NCBI GenBank assembly: GCA_963629395.1
Contig: CAVGIV010000038.1
Location: 1 to 25,595, forward strand
Length of the DNA: 25,595 nt
Origin: CAG-791 sp963629395
Lineage (GTDB): Bacteria > Bacillota > Clostridia > Lachnospirales > Lachnospiraceae
Direction of reading: 5' to 3'
The notes under the pieces are model-generated. The model was not told where the DNA came from and searched no databases. It saw nothing but the letters and a program-made list of their open reading frames with translations. Shown in pieces: positions 1 through 6,652 of the stretch (positions within the stretch are counted from its first letter, which is position 1; the number at the start of each line of letters is the position of its first letter). A program made the translations under genes and the position numbers.

Positions 1-421
1 GTTTTGTGATTGTTTTTAACCTTGTGAAGCCTGCTTCTTCGGCATGTTTCTGAATGTGCTGGTGCAGATTTTTCAAAGTCTAAAGTTCTTGAGAATAGCC
101 CAGATCTGCCGGACGTTGACAAGCAATGTCAATAATCCAAGCCACAGCATCATCTGTGATTTCGACGGGTCTGCCGTTTCGCTGATCATCGAAAAGAGCA
201 CGTTGCACACCGCCTTCCTTGAATTTGGAAAGGCAAAGCTTAACAGTGTTTATATTTACATCCAGACGAGTTGCAATGTCCCCATTTGATTCGCCCTGCG
301 CCTTGTAGAGAAGCATCTTGGCCCGGTCAACTACTTGTGCCTGAATGGTTCTTGTCCGGGCAAGAGACTGGAGATAATCGATCTCGTCATTTGTTAATTC
401 GATGCTCTTTGAATGTGCCAT
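1..421 (-). pseudogene. IS630-family transposase, N-terminal part, interrupted by an amber codon and cut by the window edge
   Basis: The reading frame starts at 421 behind an AAGGAG site and encodes 113 residues resembling the N-terminal helix-turn-helix region of IS630-family transposases (residues about 20-95: AQVVDRAKMLLYKAQGESN, then DVNINTVKLCLSKF and the family-like GRPVEITDDAV). The frame stops at a TAG at 80-82, just after LGYSQEL, where relatives commonly carry a tryptophan (TGG). Beyond the TAG the same frame stays open to base 1 and continues with transposase-like residues (TLKNLHQHIQKHAEEAGFTR). A single G-to-A change therefore explains the interruption. The DDE catalytic domain would lie outside the window. 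I call it a pseudogene because of the nonsense codon; stop-codon readthrough cannot be excluded. The terminal inverted repeats of the element were not identified. Confidence 0.75.
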
Positions 422-733
422 ACTGATACTCCTTTTGCTTGGTTAGTATTAGTATGGCTGAGCATCAAGAATATAGCTAGTTATTTAATTTTTGTTGTAC
501 TAGATGGGCAGTATAAAGGACTTAGCTCTAACGAGCAGTATTTGTAGAGGCTTTCGCAGAAATGCGAAGGCCTTTACTCGTTCTGCAGAATTTTCTGCAC
601 GGCAGCGCAATAAGGCAAAATAAACCGCTCGGTATTGGCGTACCGGGCGGTTTTTGCCCAAAGTGGGCAGAGGTTTTCAATGGGTGGAATCATTCTACTC
701 CCTCTGGGCGGCAAATTCAAATAAGGAGGGATT
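422..733. other. Gap between the transposase remnant and the integrase, with two hairpins and no gene
   Basis: This 312-base stretch has no convincing coding frame. Positions 422-520 are AT-rich and probably include the outer end of the IS630 element. At 548-573 there is an 11-bp stem (aggctttcgca with a G-T pair) closed by a GAAA loop. It is flanked by the complementary pair AACGAG (530-535) and CTCGTT (577-582), so a nested RNA fold is possible. A terminator follows at 622-655. The integrase ribosome site AAGGAGGG sits at the right end of the gap. Confidence 0.5.
622..655 (+). terminator. Rho-independent terminator upstream of the integrase
   Basis: A 13-bp stem is formed by 622-634 (aaaccgctcggta) and 641-653 (taccgggcggttt) with one G-T wobble and a 6-base loop, ending in TTTTT at 651-655. 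It would stop plus-strand transcription entering from the left and insulate the integrase gene. Confidence 0.7.
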
Positions 734-1795
734 ATGAAAGCAACAAGATTGCCAAGCGGAAATTACAGATGCCGCGTGTGTATCGGTACAGACTCCTCTG
801 GGAAGCGGCACTGGAAGTCGGTCACGGCCCCAACAAAGGCCAGAGCGGAACGTGATGCCGCTGCCATCCAGGTCGAGTACGATGCAGAAGAAAAGACACT
901 TGATAAGTCATCACTGGCGCAGGCTGCAGCAAGGTTTATCTCCCAGCACGAATCCGTGCTATCTCCCAGTACCATCAAAGCGTACACATCGATCAGCCGA
1001 TCTATTGAGCGGTATGACAAGGGCCTGTGGGAGGCTTCCGTATACCGGATCGGAACATCAGATGTTCAGAAGCTGATAGATATCATGGCGCGTGAAGGAT
1101 TATCGTCTAAGACGATTCACAATGTTAATGCCTTCATCTCCGCCGTGCTTGCATCCTGTGATGTACAACTACGACATCCAAAGCTTCCAAAGAAGGTGAG
1201 AACAGGGATGAGCATACCGGACATATCGACCGTGCAGCAGATTCTGGAGACTGTGCGAGGTACCGACTTAGAAGTGCCGGTGATGCTTGCAGCGTTTGGA
1301 TCGATGCGACGCGGAGAGATATGTGCCCTTAAGATGGAAGACATAGAAGGAAATGTGGCACACGTTCACAACGACATGGTCTTGACCAAGGACAATGTAT
1401 GGGTGGTAAAGCCGCCAAAGACATATACCTCAGATCGATACATTGAACTGCCAGACTTCGTGATAGAAGCCATTCGCCAGAAAGGCTGCATCACAGATAA
1501 GAATCCTGCCTGCATTTCTAAGAACTACAAGACAGCGCTTCGCCGCGCAGGCATTCCCCACTACACCTTCCACGCATTACGGCACTTCTCCATCAGCTAC
1601 ATGCACGCCATTGGTATCCCAGACATTTACATTATGCAGAGATCCGGACACGCCACCAGCAATGTCTTACGGTCCGTATATACGCATACCTTGCAGGATC
1701 ATTCAGAGGTTGAAACGAAGAAGATTCTGGACAGTTTCGTGTCACAATTTCGTGTCACAAATGCCTCTGATGTGTCACAGAAAGCCATGAAATAG
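734..1795 (+). CDS. Tyrosine recombinase / site-specific integrase
   Basis: This 353-residue protein has the three-part layout of phage or ICE integrases. An N-terminal arm-binding domain covers about residues 1-48, a SAM-like core-binding domain about 60-145 (LSPSTIKAYTSISRSIERYD), and the catalytic domain about 160-335. Catalytic residues are visible: Arg192 in GSMRRGEICAL, the His280-x-x-Arg283 box in FHALRHFS, His306 in SGHAT, and the nucleophile Tyr316 in RSVYTHTL. The start at 734 is set by AAGGAGGG a few bases upstream. The gene ends about 80 bases from the 3' end of a tRNA-Leu gene, a common arrangement for an element integrated into a tRNA gene. No excisionase, relaxase or phage gene lies in the window, so this may be a solitary or remnant integrase or the edge of an element extending left. 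Three GTGTCACA motifs lie inside its last codons. Confidence 0.9.
   Translation: MKATRLPSGNYRCRVCIGTDSSGKRHWKSVTAPTKARAERDAAAIQVEYDAEEKTLDKSSLAQAAARFISQHESVLSPSTIKAYTSISRSIERYDKGLWEASVYRIGTSDVQKLIDIMAREGLSSKTIHNVNAFISAVLASCDVQLRHPKLPKKVRTGMSIPDISTVQQILETVRGTDLEVPVMLAAFGSMRRGEICALKMEDIEGNVAHVHNDMVLTKDNVWVVKPPKTYTSDRYIELPDFVIEAIRQKGCITDKNPACISKNYKTALRRAGIPHYTFHALRHFSISYMHAIGIPDIYIMQRSGHATSNVLRSVYTHTLQDHSEVETKKILDSFVSQFRVTNASDVSQKAMK
1735..1779 (+). repeat. Tandem 13-bp direct repeat plus a third partial copy inside the integrase 3' end
   Basis: TTTCGTGTCACAA occurs at 1735-1747 and again, directly adjoining, at 1748-1760. GTGTCACA recurs at 1772-1779. Repeats of this size close to an integrase stop and a tRNA gene are reminiscent of arm-type integrase binding sites. 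That role is inferred. Confidence 0.6.
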
Positions 1796-1823
1796 CAAAG
1801 TTCGCTATGGGATAAGAAAGCCG

Positions 1824-1867
1824 AAAACCCTTGAGAAATCAACGTTTGTTGAAATCTCAAGGGTTTT
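1824..1867. terminator. Bidirectional terminator between the integrase and the tRNA cluster
   Basis: AAAACCCTTGAGA (1824-1836) pairs perfectly with TCTCAAGGGTTTT (1855-1867), and an inner partly paired section closes the loop. Each strand ends the stem with TTTT, so the hairpin can terminate the integrase transcript on the plus strand and the tRNA transcript on the minus strand. Confidence 0.7.
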
Positions 1868-1874
1868 CACAGTA

Positions 1875-1956
1875 TGCGGCCGATGGGACTTGAACCCACA
1901 CGCCTTGCGGCACAGGAACCTAAATCCTGCATGTCTGCCAATTTCATCACAGCCGC
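1875..1956 (-). tRNA. tRNA-Leu, anticodon TAG
   Basis: An 82-base class II tRNA. The acceptor GCGGCTG pairs with CGGCCGC, the T arm contains GGGTTCAAGTCCC, and the long variable arm is typical of tRNA-Leu. The anticodon stem CAGGA/TCCTG encloses the loop TTTAGGT, giving anticodon TAG. CCA is not encoded (TAC follows). It is the last gene of the cluster, and its 3' end faces the integrase gene. Confidence 0.93.
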
Positions 1957-2006
1957 TTAAACAAAAGACGCTGCGGATTCATCTACCCGCAACGTCTTAC
2001 ATTTTC

Positions 2007-2079
2007 TGAGCGATGCGGGACTCGAACCCGCGACAACTTGATTAAAAGTCAAGTGCTCTACCACCTGAGCTAATCGCCC
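2007..2079 (-). tRNA. tRNA-Lys, anticodon TTT
   Basis: A 73-base cloverleaf. The acceptor GGGCGAT pairs with ATCGCTC (one G-T), the D arm starts TAGCTCAG, and the T arm has GGGTTCGAGTCCC. The anticodon stem CTTGA/TCAAG encloses CTTTTAA, anticodon TTT. Confidence 0.95.
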
Positions 2080-2082
2080 GGA

Positions 2083-2154
2083 CTGGGCTAGCCAGATTCG
2101 AACTGGCGCATGCAGCAGTCAAAGTGCTGTGCCTTACCGCTTGGCGATAGCCCA
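2083..2154 (-). tRNA. tRNA-Gln, anticodon TTG
   Basis: A 72-base cloverleaf. The acceptor TGGGCTA pairs with TAGCCCA, with the weak first pair U1-A72 typical of tRNA-Gln. The anticodon stem CAGCA/TGCTG encloses CTTTGAC, anticodon TTG. The T arm contains AGTTCGAATCT. Only three bases separate it from tRNA-Lys. Confidence 0.95.
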
Positions 2155-2217
2155 ATGGGTTCTCCCGCCTATCGGGATCATGATTGCACGCCCGCATGTG
2201 CTGCAGCCAATCATCAG

Positions 2218-2292
2218 GGTGGGTAGAGGGACTCGAACCCTCGATCTCCAGAACCACAATCTGGCGCGTTAACCAACTACGCCATACCCACC
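2218..2292 (-). tRNA. tRNA-His, anticodon GTG
   Basis: A cloverleaf with acceptor GTGGGTA pairing with TACCCAC, and the extra encoded G at position -1 (2292) facing C73 (2218), the hallmark of tRNA-His. The anticodon stem CCAGA/TCTGG encloses TTGTGGT, anticodon GTG. Confidence 0.95.
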
Positions 2293-2322
2293 ATATAAGG
2301 TTGATTACGTTTCTGTAATCAA

Positions 2323-2396
2323 TGTGCCCGTGGGGATTCGAACCCCAGACCCTCGGCTTAGAAGGCCGATGCTCTATCCAGCTGAGCTACGGACAC
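2323..2396 (-). tRNA. tRNA-Arg, anticodon TCT
   Basis: A 74-base cloverleaf. The acceptor GTGTCCG pairs with CGGGCAC, followed by A73. The anticodon stem TCGGC/GCCGA encloses CTTCTAA, anticodon TCT. An 8-bp hairpin (TTGATTAC/GTAATCAA, about 2301-2322) lies just downstream in the precursor and could be a processing signal. Confidence 0.95.
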
Positions 2397-2401
2397 ATAA
2401 A

Positions 2402-2472
2402 AGCGGGTGATGGGAATCGAACCCACATATCCAGCTTGGAAGGCTGGTGTTCTACCACTGAACTACACCCGC
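2402..2472 (-). tRNA. tRNA-Gly, anticodon TCC
   Basis: A 71-base cloverleaf. The acceptor GCGGGTG pairs with CACCCGC with U73, usual for bacterial tRNA-Gly. The anticodon stem CCAGC/GCTGG encloses CTTCCAA, anticodon TCC. It is the first gene of the cluster, about 60 bases downstream of the promoter. Confidence 0.95.
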
Positions 2473-2534
2473 AAATAGCTTAACTGCTTCAGTTGTTCGT
2501 TTCAGAAAGCCTGACTCTCCGTAACGCAAGTGCT

Positions 2535-2564
2535 ATTATAGGGTACTATATGTTTTCCTGTCAA
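2535..2564 (-). promoter_or_regulatory. Promoter of the tRNA cluster
   Basis: On the minus strand a perfect TTGACA (2559-2564) and a perfect TATAAT (2535-2540) are separated by 18 bp, with an A/T-rich stretch upstream of the -35. This is a near-ideal sigma-A promoter, as expected for stable RNA genes. Confidence 0.85.
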
Positions 2565-2645
2565 CATCTTTTTTAAAAAATATTGGTAATTATTTGGCAC
2601 AGAATTCACCCCTCCCGTTGCTGCAGCAACAGACACGCATCATTT

Positions 2646-2661
2646 GTTAGTTTATCCTAAC
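2646..2661. promoter_or_regulatory. Candidate operator: GTTAG/CTAAC palindrome upstream of the metal-type ABC importer
   Basis: The gap 2473-2783 holds the tRNA promoter and, closer to the importer, the inverted repeat GTTAG (2646-2650) - 6 bases - CTAAC (2657-2661), with a further AGCTAACC nearby. DtxR/IdeR-family boxes use TTAGGTTAG-CTAACCTAA arms, so an iron- or manganese-dependent repressor site is possible. The match is short and I did not find a clear -35/-10 pair for the plus-strand operon. No gene is seen in this gap. Confidence 0.25.
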
Positions 2662-2783
2662 TGTCGGTTTGCACAGCTAACCATATAACTATTGTCCCTC
2701 TTGTGCTGTTCGAAACATGTGTTTCCCCGATCCCAGGGCCCACGATCTCTCACCACACAAGAGATACCACAAAAGGAGAAAGT

Positions 2784-4004
2784 ATGAAAAAGTTTTCCAA
2801 CCATTCCATGGTACGTGTTGCTGCCGCTCTTACAGCTGCAGCAATGCTGACCGCCTGCAGCTCCTCCGGCACAACAACCTCCACAGAGGCAGCTGATGCC
2901 GTTTCTACCGAAGAATCTGTATCCGCAGAAGCCTCCACAGAGGATGCAGCGGATTCGTCTTCTACAGCCTCCACAGAAGACGTTGCCGATGTCGATGAAA
3001 ACGGCACACACACCGTTACCGATCATGCCGGCAACGAGGTAGAGGTCCCCAACAAAATCACCAAGGTCGTCATTGATCAGATTCCAATCCTCTCCACCTA
3101 TATGGCATATTTTCAGGGCAGCGCTCCCAACATCGTCGGCTACTGCGGTTCCTTCAAGTCAGTCATCTCCGATACCGTTCTGAAGGACATTGCCCCTGAG
3201 CTTTTGGAGTCCTCCGATACTGTCTATGCACAAAGTGATCTGAATATCGAGGAAATTATGAAGCTCGAGCCCGATGTCATTCTCTACAACGCCGGAAATT
3301 CTGAGCACGCGGAAATCCTGAAGGCCAGCGGCATTCCTTCCATCGGATTTGCCACGGTCGGTGCCGAGACAGCAGCAGATCCACTTGAACGTTATGAAGA
3401 ATGGCTGAATCTTCTCGAGGACGTCTTTGGAGAGGAAGGTAAAACAGATGCATTCGTTGCCGCCGGCGATGCCATCGTTGCAGACGTCGAGGCCAGAATC
3501 GCAACAGTTCCAGAGGATGAGCGTCCCAGCGCCATGATCCTTTGGAAATATTCCGACGGCGTCCCCCAGGTATCCGGCCAGGGTACCTTCGGCAATTTCT
3601 GGCTTAAGCACCTGGGCGTTACCGATGTTGCTTCTGAAGCCAAGGGCTTTGCGCAGACCAGTATGGAACAGGTTTACAGCTGGGATCCTGACATTCTCTT
3701 CCTGGATGGCCCCGGCCTGCAGCCCCTGAAGGTGAATGATGTATTAAGCGGCAATGTCGATGGAGCCGATTTCGGGGCCCTCACCGCTGTGCAGAACAAA
3801 CGTGTTTACAACACTACCCTCGGCATGTGGAACTGGTTCACGCCGAACCCGGATGCGCCGCTGGTTCTGGCATGGATGGCCTGCAAGACCTATCCGGAAG
3901 CCTTTGCCGATTATCCGCTCGAGGATACCATCAAAGAGTATTACAAAACCTGGTACGGATACGATGTAACCGATGATGAGCTGGCAGAAATGCTGGAATA
4001 CTAA
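2784..4004 (+). CDS. ABC importer substrate-binding lipoprotein, FecB/BtuF-like (siderophore, haem or cobalamin class)
   Basis: The start at 2784 follows AAAGGAGAAAG; an upstream in-frame ATG at 2703 lacks a ribosome site. The 406-residue product begins with a lipoprotein signal (hydrophobic residues 12-24, lipobox LTAC, modified Cys25). A Ser/Thr/Glu/Ala-rich linker runs to about residue 75. The periplasmic-binding fold of the PF01497 type begins at THTVTDHAGNEVEVPNKITK and includes the typical LEPDVILYNAGN. The C-terminal KTWYGYDVTDDELAEML resembles Clostridial members of the family. It should capture a metal chelate outside the membrane and deliver it to the permease encoded four bases downstream. 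The actual ligand cannot be read from sequence. Confidence 0.85.
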   Translation: MKKFSNHSMVRVAAALTAAAMLTACSSSGTTTSTEAADAVSTEESVSAEASTEDAADSSSTASTEDVADVDENGTHTVTDHAGNEVEVPNKITKVVIDQIPILSTYMAYFQGSAPNIVGYCGSFKSVISDTVLKDIAPELLESSDTVYAQSDLNIEEIMKLEPDVILYNAGNSEHAEILKASGIPSIGFATVGAETAADPLERYEEWLNLLEDVFGEEGKTDAFVAAGDAIVADVEARIATVPEDERPSAMILWKYSDGVPQVSGQGTFGNFWLKHLGVTDVASEAKGFAQTSMEQVYSWDPDILFLDGPGLQPLKVNDVLSGNVDGADFGALTAVQNKRVYNTTLGMWNWFTPNPDAPLVLAWMACKTYPEAFADYPLEDTIKEYYKTWYGYDVTDDELAEMLEY

Positions 4005-4008
4005 TCAC

Positions 4009-5037
4009 ATGAAAGACACACTTTGGATTAAAAACGGACGTTTTTCCCCGGCAGCCATTCTGCTCATGTTCCTGCTGCCGATCGCAACCAGCCTGATCTG
4101 TCTGTGTTTCGGTCGCATGAACGTTCCGGTGCAGGACGTCCTAAGCTCCTTTTCTGCCGTCTTCGCCGGTAATGTCGGAGGTTCACAGAACTATTCGATC
4201 ATTATCAATCTGCGCTTGCCGCGAATTCTCATGGCAATCATTGTCGGCGCCGGTCTCACTGTAGCCGGCGCCACCTTCCAGGCGCTGTTTTCCAATCCGC
4301 TGGCGACTCCAGACATTCTCGGCGTGACAAGCGGAACCTGCGTCGGGGCCATTCTGGCCATCATTCTTTCCTGCAACACGCTGGAAACCCAGCTAATTGC
4401 GCTGGCATTCGGCCTGGCTTCTGTTGTATTCACTCTGCGAATTGCAGGAAAAAATGACGGACGCTCCATGGTTTACCTGGTTCTGGCCGGCACCATAGCC
4501 TCCTCTTTGTTTAACGCCATCGGATCCTTGCTAAAATACACTGCAGATCCCCAGGACAAACTGCCGGAGATCACCTACTGGCTTATGGGAAGCTTTACCA
4601 GTGCCAGCTACAAGGAGATTCTCATCGGGAGTCCTCTGATTCTGGTCGGCATTGTTCTTATTTTTCTGCTCCGATGGAGACTGAACATTCTCTCTTTAAG
4701 CGATGACGAGGCAAAAGCCAGCGGTATTAATATAAAACAAACGCGCATGCTTTTCATTGTAGCTTCTACCCTGATCACAGCCTCCGCGGTTTCCATGTGC
4801 GGACAGGTTGGCTGGATCGGACTTCTTATTCCGCACTGCGCGCGTATGTTGGTCGGCAGCAATAATCGTTATGTCATTCCGGTCAGTTTAAGCCTGGGGG
4901 CCTGCTTCATGATCCTCATTGATACGCTCTCCCGCACCATCAGCATCATTGAGCTACCCTTGTCAATCCTGACCGCCATCATCGGTGCACCGGTATTTAT
5001 TTCACTGTTAAACAAGACAAGGAGCAGCCTGCGATGA
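4009..5037 (+). CDS. ABC importer permease, FecCD family
   Basis: This 342-residue membrane protein has about ten hydrophobic segments. It carries the FecCD/BtuC signature region around residues 70-110 (NLRLPRILMAIIVGAGLTVA, then GATFQALFSNPLATPDILG) and the cytoplasmic coupling segment near residue 265-280 (GQVGWIGLLIPHCARMLVG). The length is normal for the family. The ATG at 4009 lies four bases after the stop of the binding protein, with only a poor ribosome site, so translation is probably coupled. It would dimerise as the import channel, energised by the next gene. Confidence 0.9.
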   Translation: MKDTLWIKNGRFSPAAILLMFLLPIATSLICLCFGRMNVPVQDVLSSFSAVFAGNVGGSQNYSIIINLRLPRILMAIIVGAGLTVAGATFQALFSNPLATPDILGVTSGTCVGAILAIILSCNTLETQLIALAFGLASVVFTLRIAGKNDGRSMVYLVLAGTIASSLFNAIGSLLKYTADPQDKLPEITYWLMGSFTSASYKEILIGSPLILVGIVLIFLLRWRLNILSLSDDEAKASGINIKQTRMLFIVASTLITASAVSMCGQVGWIGLLIPHCARMLVGSNNRYVIPVSLSLGACFMILIDTLSRTISIIELPLSILTAIIGAPVFISLLNKTRSSLR

Positions 5038-5834
5038 TCCTCGAGGTACAAAACGGGTGCTTTGGCTACCCCAAGCAGCCGATTATACTGGAAAATATAA
5101 ACCTGACACTGGATGAGGGACATATCCTCGCCATCCTGGGCCCCAACGGAATCGGCAAAACAACACTCCTAAAGTGCATGATCGGTCTTCTGCCCTGGCA
5201 CAGCGGCAAGACACTTCTCTACGGAAAGGATCTGCATGCATTAAAGCCCAAGCAGCTGTGGAGCACCATTTCATATATTCCACAGTCTCACGGATTTGCC
5301 TTTTCCTATACCGGCCTGGAAATGGTACTATTAGGACGAAGTGCGCATCTTGGAACCTTTCAGCAGCCAGGCCGGAAGGAGACAGACATGGCGAAGGCCA
5401 TGATGGACCGCGTCGGTATTGCACATCTTGCCGGCAAGGACTGCAACCGCATGAGCGGCGGCGAGCTGCAGATGGTACTCATCGCCAGAGCCTTGATCAA
5501 CGATCCGAAGCTGATCATTCTCGATGAGCCGGAAACAGGTCTGGATTTCCATAATCAGATTCTGGTTCTGAACATGATTGAGCGTCTGGCACATGAGGAG
5601 GGCATCAGTGCAATTATGAACACGCACTACCCCACAAACGCTATGACCGTGGCTGATGAGGCATTGATGCTGAATCGTAAGGGAGAATTTTTCTATGGAT
5701 CTGCTGCAGATGTCCTAACTGAAAAGAACATCTCCTATTCCTTCGATGTGCAGGTTGTCGTCAATGAATTTCAGCACGAGGGCCGCACGATCCGCAGCAT
5801 CGTGCCGGTTTCCTTGCAGGGAGAAACTGCATGA
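5034..5834 (+). CDS. ABC importer ATPase, FecE/BtuD family
   Basis: A 266-residue nucleotide-binding subunit. The Walker A is GPNGIGKTT (about residues 38-46), the ABC signature is MSGGELQM (about 140), and the Walker B LIILDEPETGLDF is followed by the switch His in NTHYP. The Q-loop is in IPQSHGF. The start overlaps the permease stop by four bases (ATGA), a strong operon sign. Its last codons overlap the start of the cupin gene in the same way. It powers the FecB/FecC-type importer encoded upstream. Confidence 0.92.
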   Translation: MILEVQNGCFGYPKQPIILENINLTLDEGHILAILGPNGIGKTTLLKCMIGLLPWHSGKTLLYGKDLHALKPKQLWSTISYIPQSHGFAFSYTGLEMVLLGRSAHLGTFQQPGRKETDMAKAMMDRVGIAHLAGKDCNRMSGGELQMVLIARALINDPKLIILDEPETGLDFHNQILVLNMIERLAHEEGISAIMNTHYPTNAMTVADEALMLNRKGEFFYGSAADVLTEKNISYSFDVQVVVNEFQHEGRTIRSIVPVSLQGETA

Positions 5835-6484
5835 ACAACATTCCATTTACCATTGCAGATAAAAGACCCATCCGCGCAGGCATGACTGTTTCCCGTCCGG
5901 CGCAGCTGGGCCAGGAGGTTCCTGTTACCTGGTTTTCAATGGATGCAGGCACCTCCATCACCCCGGAAAGCTACGACTGCACCACGCTCTATCTGGGCGC
6001 AGAGGGAGATGGCAATTTCCTTCTGGGGATGGACGGGCAGCACGTACCCATGTCCCCCGGGAAGCTCTTATTGGTATCACCCGGAACCCTTTGCGGGACG
6101 CAGACCGATACCGGTCTTATTTACACAGAAATCATTTTAAAAAAGGAGGATTATACTATGAACAATCTGATCAAAGCAGGACAACCCACTGAGCTGAAGG
6201 ACCTCATTTCCTACGAGGAAGGCAGTATCGCCAATCTGGACATTGTCCACGCAGACAATATGAAATTCGTGCTCATGGCCTTTGACGAGGGCACAGGCCT
6301 TACGCCTCATCGGGCTCCCGGCAACGCCATCCTCACAGCCCTGGAGGGAAAGGCCATCATCGGTTATGAAGGACAGGACTATGAGCTGAAGGCCGGCGAA
6401 AGCTTCCGTTTCGATAAAGAAGGCCTTCACAGCGTTACTCCTCAGGGTAAGTTCAAGATGAGCCTGCTGCTGGTCATTGAATAA
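5831..6484 (+). CDS. Double-cupin domain protein, with a probable second translation product
   Basis: The full frame gives 217 residues, overlapping the ATPase stop by four bases (ATGA). Two cupin-like halves are visible. The first covers about residues 30-105 (LYLGAEGDGNFLLGMDGQHV, then MSPGKLLLVSPGT). The second covers about 112-217 (HRAPGNAILTALEGKAIIGY, ELKAGESFRFDKEGLHSV). The second half keeps a few possible metal-binding His residues (HRAP, GLHSV) but not the full cupin HxH...E motif, so catalysis is doubtful; ligand sensing or storage is as likely. An in-frame ATG (codon 110) is preceded by an excellent AAAGGAGGA site, see 6145-6160. Position in the operon suggests a link to the imported metal or cofactor. 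Function unknown. Confidence 0.75.
   Translation: MNNIPFTIADKRPIRAGMTVSRPAQLGQEVPVTWFSMDAGTSITPESYDCTTLYLGAEGDGNFLLGMDGQHVPMSPGKLLLVSPGTLCGTQTDTGLIYTEIILKKEDYTMNNLIKAGQPTELKDLISYEEGSIANLDIVHADNMKFVLMAFDEGTGLTPHRAPGNAILTALEGKAIIGYEGQDYELKAGESFRFDKEGLHSVTPQGKFKMSLLLVIE
6145..6160 (+). promoter_or_regulatory. Internal ribosome binding site and ATG within the cupin gene
   Basis: AAAGGAGGA (6142-6150) is followed seven bases later by ATG at 6158-6160, in frame with the 5831 start (codon 110). This is a better site than the one at 5831. Initiation here would give a 108-residue protein consisting only of the second cupin domain. The site coincides with the linker between the domains (residues KKEDYT). 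Confidence 0.65.
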
Positions 6485-6550
6485 TACCGCTGCATCGATT
6501 CTTTCAGAGCTTGCTGCATTCAAAGAATGAGCTGCTCTAATTTTAATCAA

Positions 6551-6585
6551 AAGGACGTTCTCCCGAGTATCAGGAGAACGTCCTT
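6551..6585. terminator. Bidirectional terminator between the cupin operon and thiolase 2
   Basis: AAGGACGTTCTCC (6551-6563) pairs perfectly with GGAGAACGTCCTT (6573-6585), a 13-bp stem with a 9-base loop. T-rich sequence follows on the plus strand (GTCGTTTCTTTTC) and TTTTG on the minus strand. It lies between two convergent genes. Confidence 0.85.
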
Positions 6586-6652
6586 GTCGTTTCTTTTCAG
6601 AAGGGCATCTTATGACGCCAAGGTCAAAAGTTCTTTTGAGCCCGGTATCATT

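Noticed and set aside
1875..2472. CRISPR array in the repeat-rich left part
   Set aside because: The spaced similar blocks are tRNA genes; no regular direct repeats with unique spacers exist in the window.
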